From: Butyrivibrio sp. AE3004
Lineage (GTDB): Bacteria; Bacillota; Clostridia; Lachnospirales; Lachnospiraceae
DNA length: 64,000 nt
NCBI RefSeq assembly: GCF_000703165.1
Contig: NZ_JNLQ01000002.1
Location: 3,472,001 to 3,536,000, forward strand
Direction of reading: 5' to 3'
Numbering within the stretch: position 1 is the first letter of the stretch; each line of letters starts with the position of its first letter. Shown one piece after another: positions 33,873 through 42,875 of the stretch. The notes under the pieces are model-generated. The model ran no database searches. It saw nothing but the letters and a program-made list of their open reading frames with translations, and was not told the origin of the DNA. The position numbers and the translations under genes are program-made.

Positions 33873-35915
33873 ATGAGTTCAATGGATTTGTTTTCGTTAA
33901 TTGCAGGGCTTCTCGGAGGATTAGCTCTGTTTATGTATGGCATGAATGTAATGAGCGGAGGTCTTACCAAGACCGCCGGAGGAAAGCTGGAATCGGCGCT
34001 GAGTAAGGTTACGGCGCATCCAATCATTGCATATCTGTTCGGTGTAGGAGTTACTGCACTGGTTCAGTCGTCTTCAGCTTCAACCGTAATGGTTGTAGGT
34101 CTTGTTAATTCAGGAATTATGACTCTTAAGGAAGCTGTCAATGTAATCCTCGGTGCAAACCTTGGTACAACATTTACGGCATGGCTGCTCAGCTTGAATG
34201 CTATCAGCAGTGATAACTTTCTTATCAATCTTTTAAAACCCACATCATTTACGCCGTTTCTGGCAATCATCGGTATAGTTCTTTACATGTTCTCAAAGAG
34301 CGACAAAAAGAACAACATTGGTTTGATACTTATCGGTTTTTCAGTGCTTATGTTTGGAATGAGCATGATGTCGGATGCTGTATCACCTCTTGAGAATAAC
34401 AAGGGATTCCAGAACATACTGATGACCTTCAGTAATCCGATAATTGGTTTTTTGGTGGGCGTTCTTTTTACAATGGTAATTCAAAGCTCTGCCGGTACCA
34501 TCGGTATCATGCAGGCTCTGGCGGCATCTGTCCATATAACATACAGCGTTGCGCTGCCGGTTGTAGTAGGCGCAGAGGTTGGAACATGTATAACAGCAAT
34601 TCTTTCTTCACTCGGTGCCAATAAGAACGGTAAGAGAACAGCTCTCATGCATTTGTATTTCAATATTATAAAGGCTGTTTCCTTTATGATAATTTTCTAT
34701 GCATTACATATGACACTTAATTTTGCTTTTATGCATGAGACAGCAGGAATGGTTGGAATAGCTTCCATTCATACACTTATAAACCTTGTGGCAACACCTC
34801 TTATGGTGCCATTCTCGGGACTCCTTGTTAATATGGCACTTGCTACTATTCCGATTGATGAAAAGGAAAGAGAAGAGCAGGAAGAGATGCAGGGCATTAC
34901 AAAGCTGGATCCCAGATTCCTTACAAACCCGCCTTTTGCTCTTGAACAGAGTAAACAGGTTGCAGTTGATATGGCAAACTTTGCAAGAGAAGGCCTTGAA
35001 AAAGCTATACCGCTTCTTGAAAATTACGATGCTGCGGTTGCTGATGAAGTCAGACGTCTCGAAGAGAAGGTTGACCGCTACGAAGATCAGCTCGGAACCT
35101 ATCTTATGCAGATAAACAATCATCATCTTGCTGAGACAGATTCAAGAACCCTTTCAATAATTCTTCACTGCATTACGGATTTTGAGAGAATTAGCGATCA
35201 CACATTAAACATAGCTCAGATAGCCCGCAACATGCATGATAAGGATGAGCATTTTTCAGCTAAGGCCAGTGAAGAGCTTCGCATATTCTCAAATGCGGTT
35301 AAGGAGATATTTGATCTTGCATTCCAGTCCTTCCTTAATCAGGACTTAGAGCTTGCAAAATCGGTTGAACCTCTTGAGGAAGTAATAGATGGCCTCAATA
35401 TGGAGGTTAAGCGCAGACACGTAAGAAGACTCAGAAAAGGTAAATGTACCATAGATATGGGCTTTAGTTTATCGGAGCTTGGAACAGACTATGAGAGAAT
35501 CGCAGACCACTGCAGCAATATAGCTGTTTGCCTGCTTGAAGTCAGCGAAGGACTTTTTGATACGCATGAATATATCGAGCATCTCAAGGAAGAAAAGAAT
35601 CAGGAATTTGAGCATGCGGTAGATATGTATGAGAGAAAATATCGCCTTCCCAACATGAAGAAGTCTGAGGAAGACGAGATTGATCCTTCTTTTGCTGAGG
35701 AACATTCAGTGCTTGTTGATATTATGAATGCCGAGGAGGAAGAAATCCTTGACGAAGCAGTTGCAGCTGCCGGCGTTACCAGAGCAGATAAGCTGTCTGA
35801 AAAAGTTAAGGATAAGCTCACAGGAAAGACTAAAGATAAATCAAAAGAGAAATCCAAGGATAAAAAAGATAAGAAGAAAGACAAGGCTAAGAAAGATAAG
35901 AACATAGAAGATTAA
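33873..35915 (+). CDS. Na/Pi cotransporter-family protein with PhoU domain
   Basis: A 680-residue protein: residues 1-310 form two inverted Na/Pi-II transporter repeats with the QSSSAST and QSSAGTIG motifs and eight or so membrane helices. Residues about 350-570 are a PhoU-like cytoplasmic helical bundle (ADSRTLSIILHCITDFERI-type and LGTDYERIADHCSNIAV). The last 50 residues are almost entirely Lys/Asp/Glu. It imports or exports phosphate coupled to sodium, with the PhoU domain as likely regulator. AGGAGG precedes the ATG. hypB follows after 30 bases. Confidence 0.9.
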   Translation: MSSMDLFSLIAGLLGGLALFMYGMNVMSGGLTKTAGGKLESALSKVTAHPIIAYLFGVGVTALVQSSSASTVMVVGLVNSGIMTLKEAVNVILGANLGTTFTAWLLSLNAISSDNFLINLLKPTSFTPFLAIIGIVLYMFSKSDKKNNIGLILIGFSVLMFGMSMMSDAVSPLENNKGFQNILMTFSNPIIGFLVGVLFTMVIQSSAGTIGIMQALAASVHITYSVALPVVVGAEVGTCITAILSSLGANKNGKRTALMHLYFNIIKAVSFMIIFYALHMTLNFAFMHETAGMVGIASIHTLINLVATPLMVPFSGLLVNMALATIPIDEKEREEQEEMQGITKLDPRFLTNPPFALEQSKQVAVDMANFAREGLEKAIPLLENYDAAVADEVRRLEEKVDRYEDQLGTYLMQINNHHLAETDSRTLSIILHCITDFERISDHTLNIAQIARNMHDKDEHFSAKASEELRIFSNAVKEIFDLAFQSFLNQDLELAKSVEPLEEVIDGLNMEVKRRHVRRLRKGKCTIDMGFSLSELGTDYERIADHCSNIAVCLLEVSEGLFDTHEYIEHLKEEKNQEFEHAVDMYERKYRLPNMKKSEEDEIDPSFAEEHSVLVDIMNAEEEEILDEAVAAAGVTRADKLSEKVKDKLTGKTKDKSKEKSKDKKDKKKDKAKKDKNIED

Positions 35916-35945
35916 AAGCAATTAAAGGCAGATGAAAGGATATAT

Positions 35946-36614
35946 ATGAGTACCAGAATTATTGAATTAAAAAGAAGCGTATTTGAGAGTAATGACGAAA
36001 GAGCTGAGCTCCTTAGAAAAGAGCTTAAGGAAAAAGGGATTTTCCTTCTTAATCTCATGTCATCACCCGGATCGGGAAAGACCACAACTCTTAAGGCAAC
36101 AATAGCAGCCCTTAAGGACAAGTATAAGATTGGAGTTATGGAAGCAGACATTGACTCAGATGTTGATGCAAAGAAGATAGCAGAGACAGGTGTTAAAGCA
36201 ATCCAGCTACATACAGGCGGAATGTGCCATCTTGATGCTGATATGACAAGACAGGGACTTGACGCACTTGTTGAAGGCGATGTTGATCTGGCTATTTTGG
36301 AGAATGTCGGTAACCTGGTTTGCCCTGCGGAATTTGATACAGGTGCTTCAAAGAATGCAATGATCCTTTCTGTTCCGGAAGGTCATGATAAGCCTCTTAA
36401 ATATCCTCTTATGTTCAGCATCTGCGATGTTGTTCTTATTAACAAGATGGATGTAGCTCCTTATTTTGACTTTGACCTTGAGAAATGCAAGGAATATATT
36501 CACATGAGAAATCCTAAGGCGGAGATAATTCCAATCTGCGCAAAGACAGGTGAGGGTGTTGATGAATTTGCAAAATGGCTCAGTGCTCAGGTCGAGGATT
36601 GGAAAAACGCCTGA
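35946..36614 (+). CDS. hypB: HypB-type nickel-insertion GTPase
   Basis: A 222-residue SIMIBI GTPase: Walker A MSSPGSGKTTTLKA at about residues 36-49, the metal-binding GGMCHLDADM, ILENVGNLVCPAEFD, and the guanine-specificity motif LINKMDVAPY. HypB delivers nickel for [NiFe]-hydrogenase assembly. The histidine-rich N-terminal nickel store is absent. No hypA, other hyp gene or hydrogenase lies in the window; neighbours are a phosphate transporter and pflA, so its target enzyme must be encoded elsewhere, or the protein has been repurposed. Confidence 0.88.
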   Translation: MSTRIIELKRSVFESNDERAELLRKELKEKGIFLLNLMSSPGSGKTTTLKATIAALKDKYKIGVMEADIDSDVDAKKIAETGVKAIQLHTGGMCHLDADMTRQGLDALVEGDVDLAILENVGNLVCPAEFDTGASKNAMILSVPEGHDKPLKYPLMFSICDVVLINKMDVAPYFDFDLEKCKEYIHMRNPKAEIIPICAKTGEGVDEFAKWLSAQVEDWKNA

Positions 36615-36639
36615 TAGCGGCAGAAAAATTGAGGAATAA

Positions 36640-37368
36640 ATGACAACGGGAAAAATACATTCAATAGAAACCTTCGGATCTGTAGACGGTCCGGGAGTTC
36701 GTTTTATCATATTTTTAAAAGGCTGTAATCTCAGATGTAAATACTGTCATAATGCAGACACCTGGAACCCGGAATCAGATGACATCAGAACTGTGGATGA
36801 GCTTCTTGATAAAGCCGAGCGTTACAGAAGCTACTGGGGAGATGAAGGCGGTATAACCGTCAGCGGAGGAGAACCCCTTCTTCAATTGGATTTTCTTGCA
36901 GAACTGTTTGAAGAAGCAAAAAGGAGAGGGATAAATACCTGCATTGATACAGCTGCAGAACCTTTTACAAGACAGGAACCCTTCTTTTCAAAGTTTAATG
37001 AACTGATGAAGAACACGGATATTCTTCTGGTTGATATAAAGCATATAAATAACGAGGAGCATATAAAGCTCACAGGAAAGCCAAACGACAATATAAAAGA
37101 TTGTCTTAGATATCTTTCTGAAATCGGGAAGCCGGTGTGGATAAGACATGTACTTGTTCCGGGAATAACCGATAATGATGAGTATCTTAAGGAGACGAGA
37201 GCCTTCCTTGATACGCTTTCAAATGTTCAAAGAGTTGATGTTCTTCCCTACCATTCACTTGGACAGTTTAAGTGGGAGCAGCTCGGAATTCCTTATCAGC
37301 TAGAAGGAGTTGAAGCTCCGACAGCTGAAAGAATAGCAAACGCAAAGAAAATTCTCGGAGCGGGTTAA
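36640..37368 (+). CDS. pflA: Pyruvate formate-lyase activating enzyme
   Basis: A 242-residue radical-SAM enzyme that installs the glycyl radical on PflB. The cluster motif is C-x3-C-x2-C in GCNLRCKYCHNADTW; ITVSGGEPLLQ is the SAM-binding GGE motif. It lies 26 bases after hypB and ends before a strong terminator, so pflA is not cotranscribed with pflB by simple read-through, although they are neighbours. Confidence 0.96.
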   Translation: MTTGKIHSIETFGSVDGPGVRFIIFLKGCNLRCKYCHNADTWNPESDDIRTVDELLDKAERYRSYWGDEGGITVSGGEPLLQLDFLAELFEEAKRRGINTCIDTAAEPFTRQEPFFSKFNELMKNTDILLVDIKHINNEEHIKLTGKPNDNIKDCLRYLSEIGKPVWIRHVLVPGITDNDEYLKETRAFLDTLSNVQRVDVLPYHSLGQFKWEQLGIPYQLEGVEAPTAERIANAKKILGAG

Positions 37369-37415
37369 CATAGTTTAAAATCATACAAGAAAATTAAAAA
37401 AATTGTTAAAAAAGT

Positions 37416-37453
37416 GCCAAAGTTGACAAAAGTTATCAACTTTGGCTTTTTTT
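37416..37453 (+). terminator. Strong terminator between pflA and pflB
   Basis: GCCAAAGTTGA (37416-37426) pairs perfectly with TCAACTTTGGC (37436-37446), followed by TTTTTTT. Confidence 0.93.
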
Positions 37454-37664
37454 GAGGGTTTTTGGTTGAAAAGTACGCTCGTATATGTAAGAATACCAAT
37501 TGGTGCCATAATGAAATATATATCTTGTGGTTTATATGATGTGCTATACTATATATAGTGGTATGGATTATGCGTGCCGGATTATTCATTTTTTTTGTTG
37601 CAATAGCAACTTTTTATAGACTCTGAGGGTGGTATCATAGGCGCGAAAGAGAGGAGCGAAAATT
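37454..37664 (+). promoter_or_regulatory. Leader/promoter region of pflB
   Basis: A palindrome ACCAATTGGT lies near 37495, AT-rich -10-like boxes (TATACT, TATATA) near 37543-37555, and a small hairpin GTTGC/GCAAC followed by TTTTT at 37597-37615. The last could act as an attenuator. GAGGAG precedes the ATG at 37665. No Rex-type TTGTTAA...TTAACAA box was recognised. Confidence 0.4.
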
Positions 37665-39929
37665 ATGAAAGAACAATGGAGAGGTTTCAAAGGAAATAAG
37701 TGGACTGACGAAGTTAACTTAAGAGAATTTATCCAGAACAATTACACCATGTATGACGGAGACGAGAGTTTCCTTGCTGATGCTACAGAAGCTACAGATA
37801 AGCTCTGGGGCAAACTTCAGGAGCTTCAGAAGAAGGAGCGTGAGAACGGTGGCGTTCTTGAGTGTGAGACAGAGGTTGTATCAAGTCTTACAGCTTATGG
37901 CCCCGGTTACATCGATGAGTCAATGAAGGATCTTGAGCAGGTTGTAGGTCTTCAGACAGATAAGCCTCTTAAGAGAGCATTCATGCCTTACGGCGGTATC
38001 AAGATGGCTGAGCAGGCTGCTGATACTTACGGCTATAAAGTAAATGAGAAATTCCACAAGATTTTTACTGAATATCACAAAACACACAACCAGGCAGTTT
38101 TTGATGCTTATACACCTGAGATGATGGCTGCACGTCACAGTCACATCGTTACAGGACTTCCGGATACATACGGACGCGGACGTATCGTAGGCGACTACAG
38201 AAGAGTAGCTCTTTACGGTATTGACTTCCTTATCGAGCAGAAGAAGGAAGACCTTGCTCTTTGCGGCTGTGGCGTTATGACAGATGATATTATCCGTCAG
38301 CGTGAAGAGATTGCAGAGCAGATGCGTGCACTTCGCGGAATGAAAGAAATGGCAGCAGTTTACGGCTTTGATATTTCACAGCCTGCAAACAATGCAAGAG
38401 AGGCTGTTCAGTGGCTGTACTTCGGTTATCTTGCTGCTATCAAGACACAGAACGGTGCGGCTATGTCAGTTGGTCGTGTTTCTACATTCCTTGATATTTA
38501 TATTGAAAGAGATCTCAAAGAGGGTACTCTTACTGAGTCAGAGGCACAGGAGCTTATCGATCATCTCGTTATGAAGTGCCGTATGGTTAAATTTGCACGT
38601 ATCCCCAGCTACAATCAGCTGTTCTCCGGTGACCCGGTTTGGGCTACACTTGAGGTCGGTGGACTTGGTATGGACGGGCGTCATATGGTTACAAAGAATG
38701 ACTATCGTTTCCTTCATACTCTTGAGAACATGGGACCTTCACCTGAGCCTAACCTTACAGTGCTCTATTCTTCAAGACTTCCCAAGACCTTCAAGAAGTA
38801 TGCTGCTAAGATTTCTGTTACAACATCTTCTATCCAGTATGAGAATGACGACGTTATGCGTCCTGTATGGGGCGATGATTACAGCATTTGCTGCTGTGTA
38901 TCAGCTACCCAGACAGGTAAGGAAATGCAGTTCTTCGGAGCAAGAGCTAACCTTGCTAAGTGTCTTCTTTACGCTATCAACGGCGGTAAGGATGAGAAGT
39001 TCCTTGATAAGCAGGGTAACCACATGCAGGTAGGTCCTGAATATGCACCTATTACGTCAGAGTACCTTGACTTTGATGAGGTTATGCACAAATATGACAA
39101 GATGATGGATTGGCTTGCAAGCCTCTATGTTAATATCCTGAATCTTATCCAGTACATGCATGATAAGTACTACTACGAAGCAGCTGAGATGGCTCTTATC
39201 GATACAGATGTACGTCGTACATTCGCTACAGGTATCGCAGGCTTCTCACACGTTGTAGATTCACTTTGCGCTATTAAGTATGCAAAGGTTAAGACAGTTC
39301 GTGATGAATCCGGACTTGTTGTAGATTACAAGATTGAGGGAGACTTCCCTAAATACGGTAATGATGATGAGAGAGCTGATGAGATAGCTGTATGGCTTCT
39401 CAAGACATTCCTTAAGAAGGTTAAGAAGAACCACACTTACAGAAATTCAGAGCCTACAACATCAATCCTTACTATCACATCAAACGTAGTATACGGTAAG
39501 GCTACAGGTGCACTTCCGGATGGAAGACCTGCATTTGCTCCTTTCGCTCCCGGTGCTAACCCGGCTTACGGCGCTGAGCAGTCAGGACTTCTTGCATCAC
39601 TTAATTCAGTTGCAAAGCTTCCTTACGAGTATGCACTTGATGGAATTTCCAATACACAGACAATCAATCCCGGCGCTCTTGGACATGATGACGATGAGCG
39701 TGCAGATAAGCTTGTAAGCGTAATGGACGGATACTTTGATCAGGGCGCTCATCACCTTAACGTAAATGTATTCGGTGTAGAGAAGCTTAAGGACGCTATG
39801 GAGCATCCTGAAAAGCCTGAGTATGCTAACTTCACAATTCGTGTATCAGGTTACGCTGTTAAGTTCATTGATCTTACAAAAGAGCAGCAGCTTGACGTAA
39901 TCAACCGTACTTGCCACGAGAGCATGTAA
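37665..39929 (+). CDS. pflB: Formate C-acetyltransferase (pyruvate formate-lyase)
   Basis: A 754-residue glycyl-radical enzyme converting pyruvate and CoA to acetyl-CoA and formate. The catalytic cysteine pair lies in [12 protein letters not shown] (Cys 409-411; three consecutive cysteines) and the radical glycine is Gly729 in RVSGYAVKF near the C-terminus. Codon use is strongly biased, as expected for a highly expressed fermentation enzyme. It forms a monocistronic unit ended by the hairpins at 39947-39976 and 40042-40066. Confidence 0.97.
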   Translation: MKEQWRGFKGNKWTDEVNLREFIQNNYTMYDGDESFLADATEATDKLWGKLQELQKKERENGGVLECETEVVSSLTAYGPGYIDESMKDLEQVVGLQTDKPLKRAFMPYGGIKMAEQAADTYGYKVNEKFHKIFTEYHKTHNQAVFDAYTPEMMAARHSHIVTGLPDTYGRGRIVGDYRRVALYGIDFLIEQKKEDLALCGCGVMTDDIIRQREEIAEQMRALRGMKEMAAVYGFDISQPANNAREAVQWLYFGYLAAIKTQNGAAMSVGRVSTFLDIYIERDLKEGTLTESEAQELIDHLVMKCRMVKFARIPSYNQLFSGDPVWATLEVGGLGMDGRHMVTKNDYRFLHTLENMGPSPEPNLTVLYSSRLPKTFKKYAAKISVTTSSIQYENDDVMRPVWGDDYSICCCVSATQTGKEMQFFGARANLAKCLLYAINGGKDEKFLDKQGNHMQVGPEYAPITSEYLDFDEVMHKYDKMMDWLASLYVNILNLIQYMHDKYYYEAAEMALIDTDVRRTFATGIAGFSHVVDSLCAIKYAKVKTVRDESGLVVDYKIEGDFPKYGNDDERADEIAVWLLKTFLKKVKKNHTYRNSEPTTSILTITSNVVYGKATGALPDGRPAFAPFAPGANPAYGAEQSGLLASLNSVAKLPYEYALDGISNTQTINPGALGHDDDERADKLVSVMDGYFDQGAHHLNVNVFGVEKLKDAMEHPEKPEYANFTIRVSGYAVKFIDLTKEQQLDVINRTCHESM

Positions 39930-39946
39930 TTATTTTGAAAAGCCTT

Positions 39947-40066
39947 CCCCTTCAAAAAGCATTCCTTTTGAAGGGGGTATCTTAAAAAGCCTTCCCCCTT
40001 TCAAGGGGGAAGGTGGCGCAAAGCGCCGGATGAGGGTAAAAAGAGCAGCGAAGCTGCTCTTTTTTT
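39947..40066 (+). terminator. Terminators of pflB, with a palindromic repeat copy between them
   Basis: CCCCTTCAAAA (39947-39957) pairs with TTTTGAAGGGG (39966-39976). A second, stronger hairpin AGAGCAGC-GAA-GCTGCTCT (40042-40060) is followed by six T residues. One copy of the two-hairpin repeat lies between them (39989-40036). Confidence 0.85.
39989..40036 (+). repeat. Two-hairpin palindromic repeat, copy 1
   Basis: The unit is GCCTTCCCCCTTTC plus AAGGGGGAAGGTGG, then GCGCAAAGCGCC and GGATGAGGG: a long C/G-rich hairpin, a short second hairpin, and a fixed unpaired tail. Same orientation as the array at 41798-42104. Confidence 0.85.
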
Positions 40067-40325
40067 AATCTAAAGAACTCCACAATTACTAAAATATAAA
40101 ACACACTCCTTAATTCTTTCTTATATTTTTCTACAACCCATGCCATTTTATCTTCAAATGTGCTACACTAAAATGTGTTCCAAAGTTTCTCTAAACTATG
40201 AATTCTTGAACGTAAAAATGAAAATGAGTTCAAAAATCTATATTTTTGTTTTACCGAATCCGGAACAGTCTATTTCAAAAATATCCCGCATATCGGGAAA
40301 TCTCCAAAGGAAAGGTGGTGGTTTT
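40067..40325 (+). other. AT-rich mgtE leader without a recognised riboswitch
   Basis: No gene is seen. It contains TCCCG-CATA-TCGGGA near 40287-40301 and a 30-base segment at 40213-40242 that matches 9042-9071 with two differences. No M-box magnesium riboswitch consensus was recognised by eye. Confidence 0.4.
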
Positions 40326-40439
40326 ATGAAGAAGATTAAACATGTAAGTAGCGATAATCCTCTGCCTCGAAGTACCAACTTAATAAAAAACCACACCGAA
40401 AGGAGATTCCCATGGAAGAAAATACAATCATGGACGTAA
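40326..40439 (+). CDS. Possible 37-residue leader peptide upstream of mgtE
   Basis: ATG at 40326 follows AAAGGTGG. The frame encodes MKKIKHVSSDNPLPRSTN and a basic remainder, and overlaps the mgtE start by 28 bases. The mgtE ribosome binding site AAAGGAG lies inside it, so translation of this frame could control access to mgtE. The PLPRSTN...KN segment also resembles the DUF559 N-terminus at 42227 (SRSTNPLKKN), so a decayed fragment is an alternative. Confidence 0.25.
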   Translation: MKKIKHVSSDNPLPRSTNLIKNHTERRFPWKKIQSWT

Positions 40440-41767
40440 TCCGTGAACTCCTTGAGAGCAAGCAGTATACAAAACTCCGCCAGACTTTTGCGGATATGAA
40501 TACTGCGGATATCGCTGCTATCATGGACGACATGGAAAATGAAGACTCATTAAAGATGTTCCGCATCCTGCCAAAGGACATGGCTGCGGACGTATTTGCC
40601 AACCTCGAAATTGAGGATCAGCAGTACATTATTCAATCTCTGTCCGATAAAGAAGCAGGCAACATCATCGACAACCTGATGGCCGATGATGCTACTGACC
40701 TTTTGGAAGAGATGCCGGCAAGTATAGTAAAAAAGATTCTCGCGAATGCAAGGCCTGATACCAGAGCGGATATAAATCATCTGCTTAGATATCCTGAGGA
40801 TTCCGCAGGTTCCATCATGACTGTGGAGTATATAGACCTCAAGGAATACATGACAGTTGAACAGGCCATAGCCAGAATAAGGAAAATGGGCCTTGATTCT
40901 GAAACGGTAAATACCTGTTACGTTGTGACGAACCAGAGAATACTGGTGGGTACAGTAGCACTTCGCTATCTGCTTATTAAAGATGGCGATGAAAAAATCG
41001 GCGACATCATGAATACTCATGTCATAAGTATTAACACTATGACTGACCAGGAAGAAGCCGCCAACATGTTCAAAAAATACGACTTCACCGTGATGCCTGT
41101 AGTTGATAACGAGAATCGAATGATCGGTATCATCACCATCGATGACGTTGTCGACATCATTGAAGAAGAGGCTACCGAGGATATCGAGAAGATGGCAGCT
41201 ATCATCCCTTCCGATAAGCCGTATTCAAAAATCGGAATCCTGGATGTATATAAAAACCGTATGCCATGGCTTTTGTTTTTGATGATAAGTGCGACCTTTA
41301 CCGGAGCGATAATTACGAAGTTCTCTGATGCTTTGTCCGCATATGTTGTGCTGACAGCATATATTCCTATGCTTATGGATACGGGTGGTAATGCCGGATC
41401 ACAAGCCAGTGTTTCAATTATCCGTAGCCTGTCCCTTGGAGAGATCGAATTTGGCGATCTGTTCAAAGTATGGTGGAAGGAAGCAAGGGTAGCGGTACTT
41501 TGTGGAGTAACTCTTTCAGTAGCAAACTTTGTAAAACTCCTTATTATAGACAAACTTCAAATTCAGGTGGCTGCTGTTGTATGCCTGACACTGGTAATAG
41601 TTGTTATTATTGCAAAGAGCATAGGATGCCTTCTTCCCATGTGCGCAGATAAGCTTGGTTTTGACCCTGCAGTAATGGCATCGCCTATGATCACAACAAT
41701 CGTAGATGCAATTTCGCTTCTTGCATACTTTACAATTGCGACTCAGCTGCTGCATTTGGCAGTGTAG
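40412..41767 (+). CDS. mgtE: Magnesium transporter MgtE
   Basis: A 451-residue MgtE channel: N-terminal superhelical domain (MNTADIAAIMDDMENEDS...FRILPKDMAADVF), two CBS domains (about 135-255, SAGSIMTVEYIDL and DFTVMPVVDNENRMIGIITIDD), a connecting helix, and five membrane helices from about 283 with PMLMDTGGNAGSQASV, the pore and Mg-binding signature. It admits Mg2+ when cytoplasmic Mg2+ is low. AAAGGAG precedes the ATG. Confidence 0.95.
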   Translation: MEENTIMDVIRELLESKQYTKLRQTFADMNTADIAAIMDDMENEDSLKMFRILPKDMAADVFANLEIEDQQYIIQSLSDKEAGNIIDNLMADDATDLLEEMPASIVKKILANARPDTRADINHLLRYPEDSAGSIMTVEYIDLKEYMTVEQAIARIRKMGLDSETVNTCYVVTNQRILVGTVALRYLLIKDGDEKIGDIMNTHVISINTMTDQEEAANMFKKYDFTVMPVVDNENRMIGIITIDDVVDIIEEEATEDIEKMAAIIPSDKPYSKIGILDVYKNRMPWLLFLMISATFTGAIITKFSDALSAYVVLTAYIPMLMDTGGNAGSQASVSIIRSLSLGEIEFGDLFKVWWKEARVAVLCGVTLSVANFVKLLIIDKLQIQVAAVVCLTLVIVVIIAKSIGCLLPMCADKLGFDPAVMASPMITTIVDAISLLAYFTIATQLLHLAV

Positions 41768-41797
41768 AAAGAATTGATGGTGTAAATCTATATTAAA

Positions 41798-42104
41798 GCC
41801 TTCCCCCTTTTAAAGGGGGAAGGTGGCGCGAAGCGCCGGATGAGGGATTGCCTATTTTAGCAAGGACAGGCTGTGAAAAATAAAGCCTTCCCCTTTTTAA
41901 GGGGGAAGGTGGCGCGAAGCGCCGGATGAGGGATTGCCTATTTTAGCAAGGACAGGCTGTGAAAAATAAAGCCTTCCCCTTTTTAAGGGGGAAGGTGGCG
42001 CGAAGCACCGGATGAGGGATTGCCTATTTTAGCAAGGACAGGCTGTGAAAAATAAAGCCTTCCCCTTTTTAAGGGGGAAGGTGGCGCGAAGCGCCGGATG
42101 AGGG
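41798..42104 (+). repeat. Four-copy 86-bp tandem array of the palindromic repeat
   Basis: Copies start at 41798, 41885, 41971 and 42057, each with the 48-base two-hairpin unit ending in GGATGAGGG followed by a constant 38-base spacer starting ATTGCCTATTTTAGCAAGGA. Spacers are essentially identical, so this is duplication and not a CRISPR. One copy has an A in the second hairpin (GCGCGAAGCACC) that breaks pairing. The array fills the space between mgtE and the DUF559 nuclease; 42105-42226 is AT-rich with an AATAAC.../GTTATT hairpin near 42143-42175. Confidence 0.9.
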
Positions 42105-42226
42105 ATTGCCTATTTAACAATGTCTGCCTGCTTAATAAAAAAATAACAGCATAATTTAAGACTGTTATTCTTTATTAAGTATAGCTGCAAAAAAACTGTT
42201 TTATTAAAAAAATTAGAAAGCTTTCT

Positions 42227-42580
42227 ATGTCTAGAAGTACCAATCCATTAAAGAAAAATTCACAGATCTTACGCAAAGAAATGACAAAAGAAGAGAGACA
42301 TTTGTGGTATGACTTTCTTAAAGGGCTGAACATTACTATAAAACGCCAAAAGATTGTTGGTAATTATATTCTTGATTTTTACTGTGCCAGTAAGAAGGTT
42401 GCTATAGAATTGGATGGATCTCAACATTATTCCAAAGAGGGGAAAGAGAGTGATAGTGAGAGGGATAAGTACCTTCAGGAAAAGGGGATAATGGTTCTGA
42501 GATATTCAAATTATGAGATAAATATGCACTGGGATGCTGTATGTGAAGATATAGCAAGACATTTGGGGATAATTGAATAA
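42227..42580 (+). CDS. DUF559 (Vsr-like) endonuclease-domain protein
   Basis: A 117-residue single-domain protein of the DUF559/PF04480 group, which has a PD-(D/E)XK fold related to very-short-patch repair nucleases. Visible marks: LRKEMTKEERHLWYDFLKG, then IKRQKIVGNYILDFYCASKKVAIELDGSQH with the acidic active-site residues (D of LDFY, E of IELDG), and VLRYSNYEINMHWDAV at the end. No role is established. It is embedded in palindromic repeats: four direct copies immediately upstream and three inverted copies 140 bases downstream. The ribosome binding site is poor. Confidence 0.85.
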   Translation: MSRSTNPLKKNSQILRKEMTKEERHLWYDFLKGLNITIKRQKIVGNYILDFYCASKKVAIELDGSQHYSKEGKESDSERDKYLQEKGIMVLRYSNYEINMHWDAVCEDIARHLGIIE

Positions 42581-42648
42581 GGGAAAAGATAAGAGATAAA
42601 TAATAAGAGATAAATAATAAGAAAAAAATAAGAGATAAGTAAGAGATA

Positions 42649-42697
42649 AGAGGCTATAGCACTAAAGATTGGTAATTCTTAGTGCTGTAGCCTCTTT
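42649..42697 (+). terminator. Terminator of the DUF559 gene
   Basis: GAGGCTATAGCACTAA (42649-42664) pairs with TTAGTGCTGTAGCCTC (42678-42693) with a single G-T pair, then TTTT. Just before it (42587-42648) is a simple-sequence run of AATAAGAGATAA-type units. Confidence 0.85.
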
Positions 42698-42721
42698 TAC
42701 CTTCAAACGGTAGTTGTAATA

Positions 42722-42864
42722 CCCTCATCCGGCAGCTGCGCTGCCACCTTCCCCCTAGAAGGGGGAAGGCTTTGGATGTTGAACGCTGCCATCTTCCCCC
42801 CCCCCTAGAAGGGGGAAGGCTTTGGATGTTGAACGCTGCCATCTTCCCCCTGGAAGGGGGAAGG
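42722..42864 (-). repeat. Three inverted palindromic repeat copies
   Basis: Copy 1 (42722-42770) is a full unit in reverse orientation, starting CCCTCATCC and ending GGGGGAAGGC. Two truncated copies (about 42785-42820 and 42835-42864) keep only the long hairpin and share a 14-base spacer TTTGGATGTTGAAC. The second hairpin here is GGCAGC/GCTGCC, not GGCGC/GCGCC. They probably also terminate the GH120 transcript. Confidence 0.85.
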
Positions 42865-42875
42865 CTTTGAATAAA

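Noticed and set aside
37520..37560. Definite promoter for pflB
   Set aside because: Several TATACT/TATATA boxes exist, but no -35 at 16-18 bases fits well enough to choose one.
40067..40411. M-box magnesium riboswitch before mgtE
   Set aside because: The characteristic conserved segments could not be recognised by eye; a model search would settle it.
41798..42104. CRISPR array
   Set aside because: Unit is 86 bp with identical spacers and internal hairpins, no cas genes; it is a tandem duplication.
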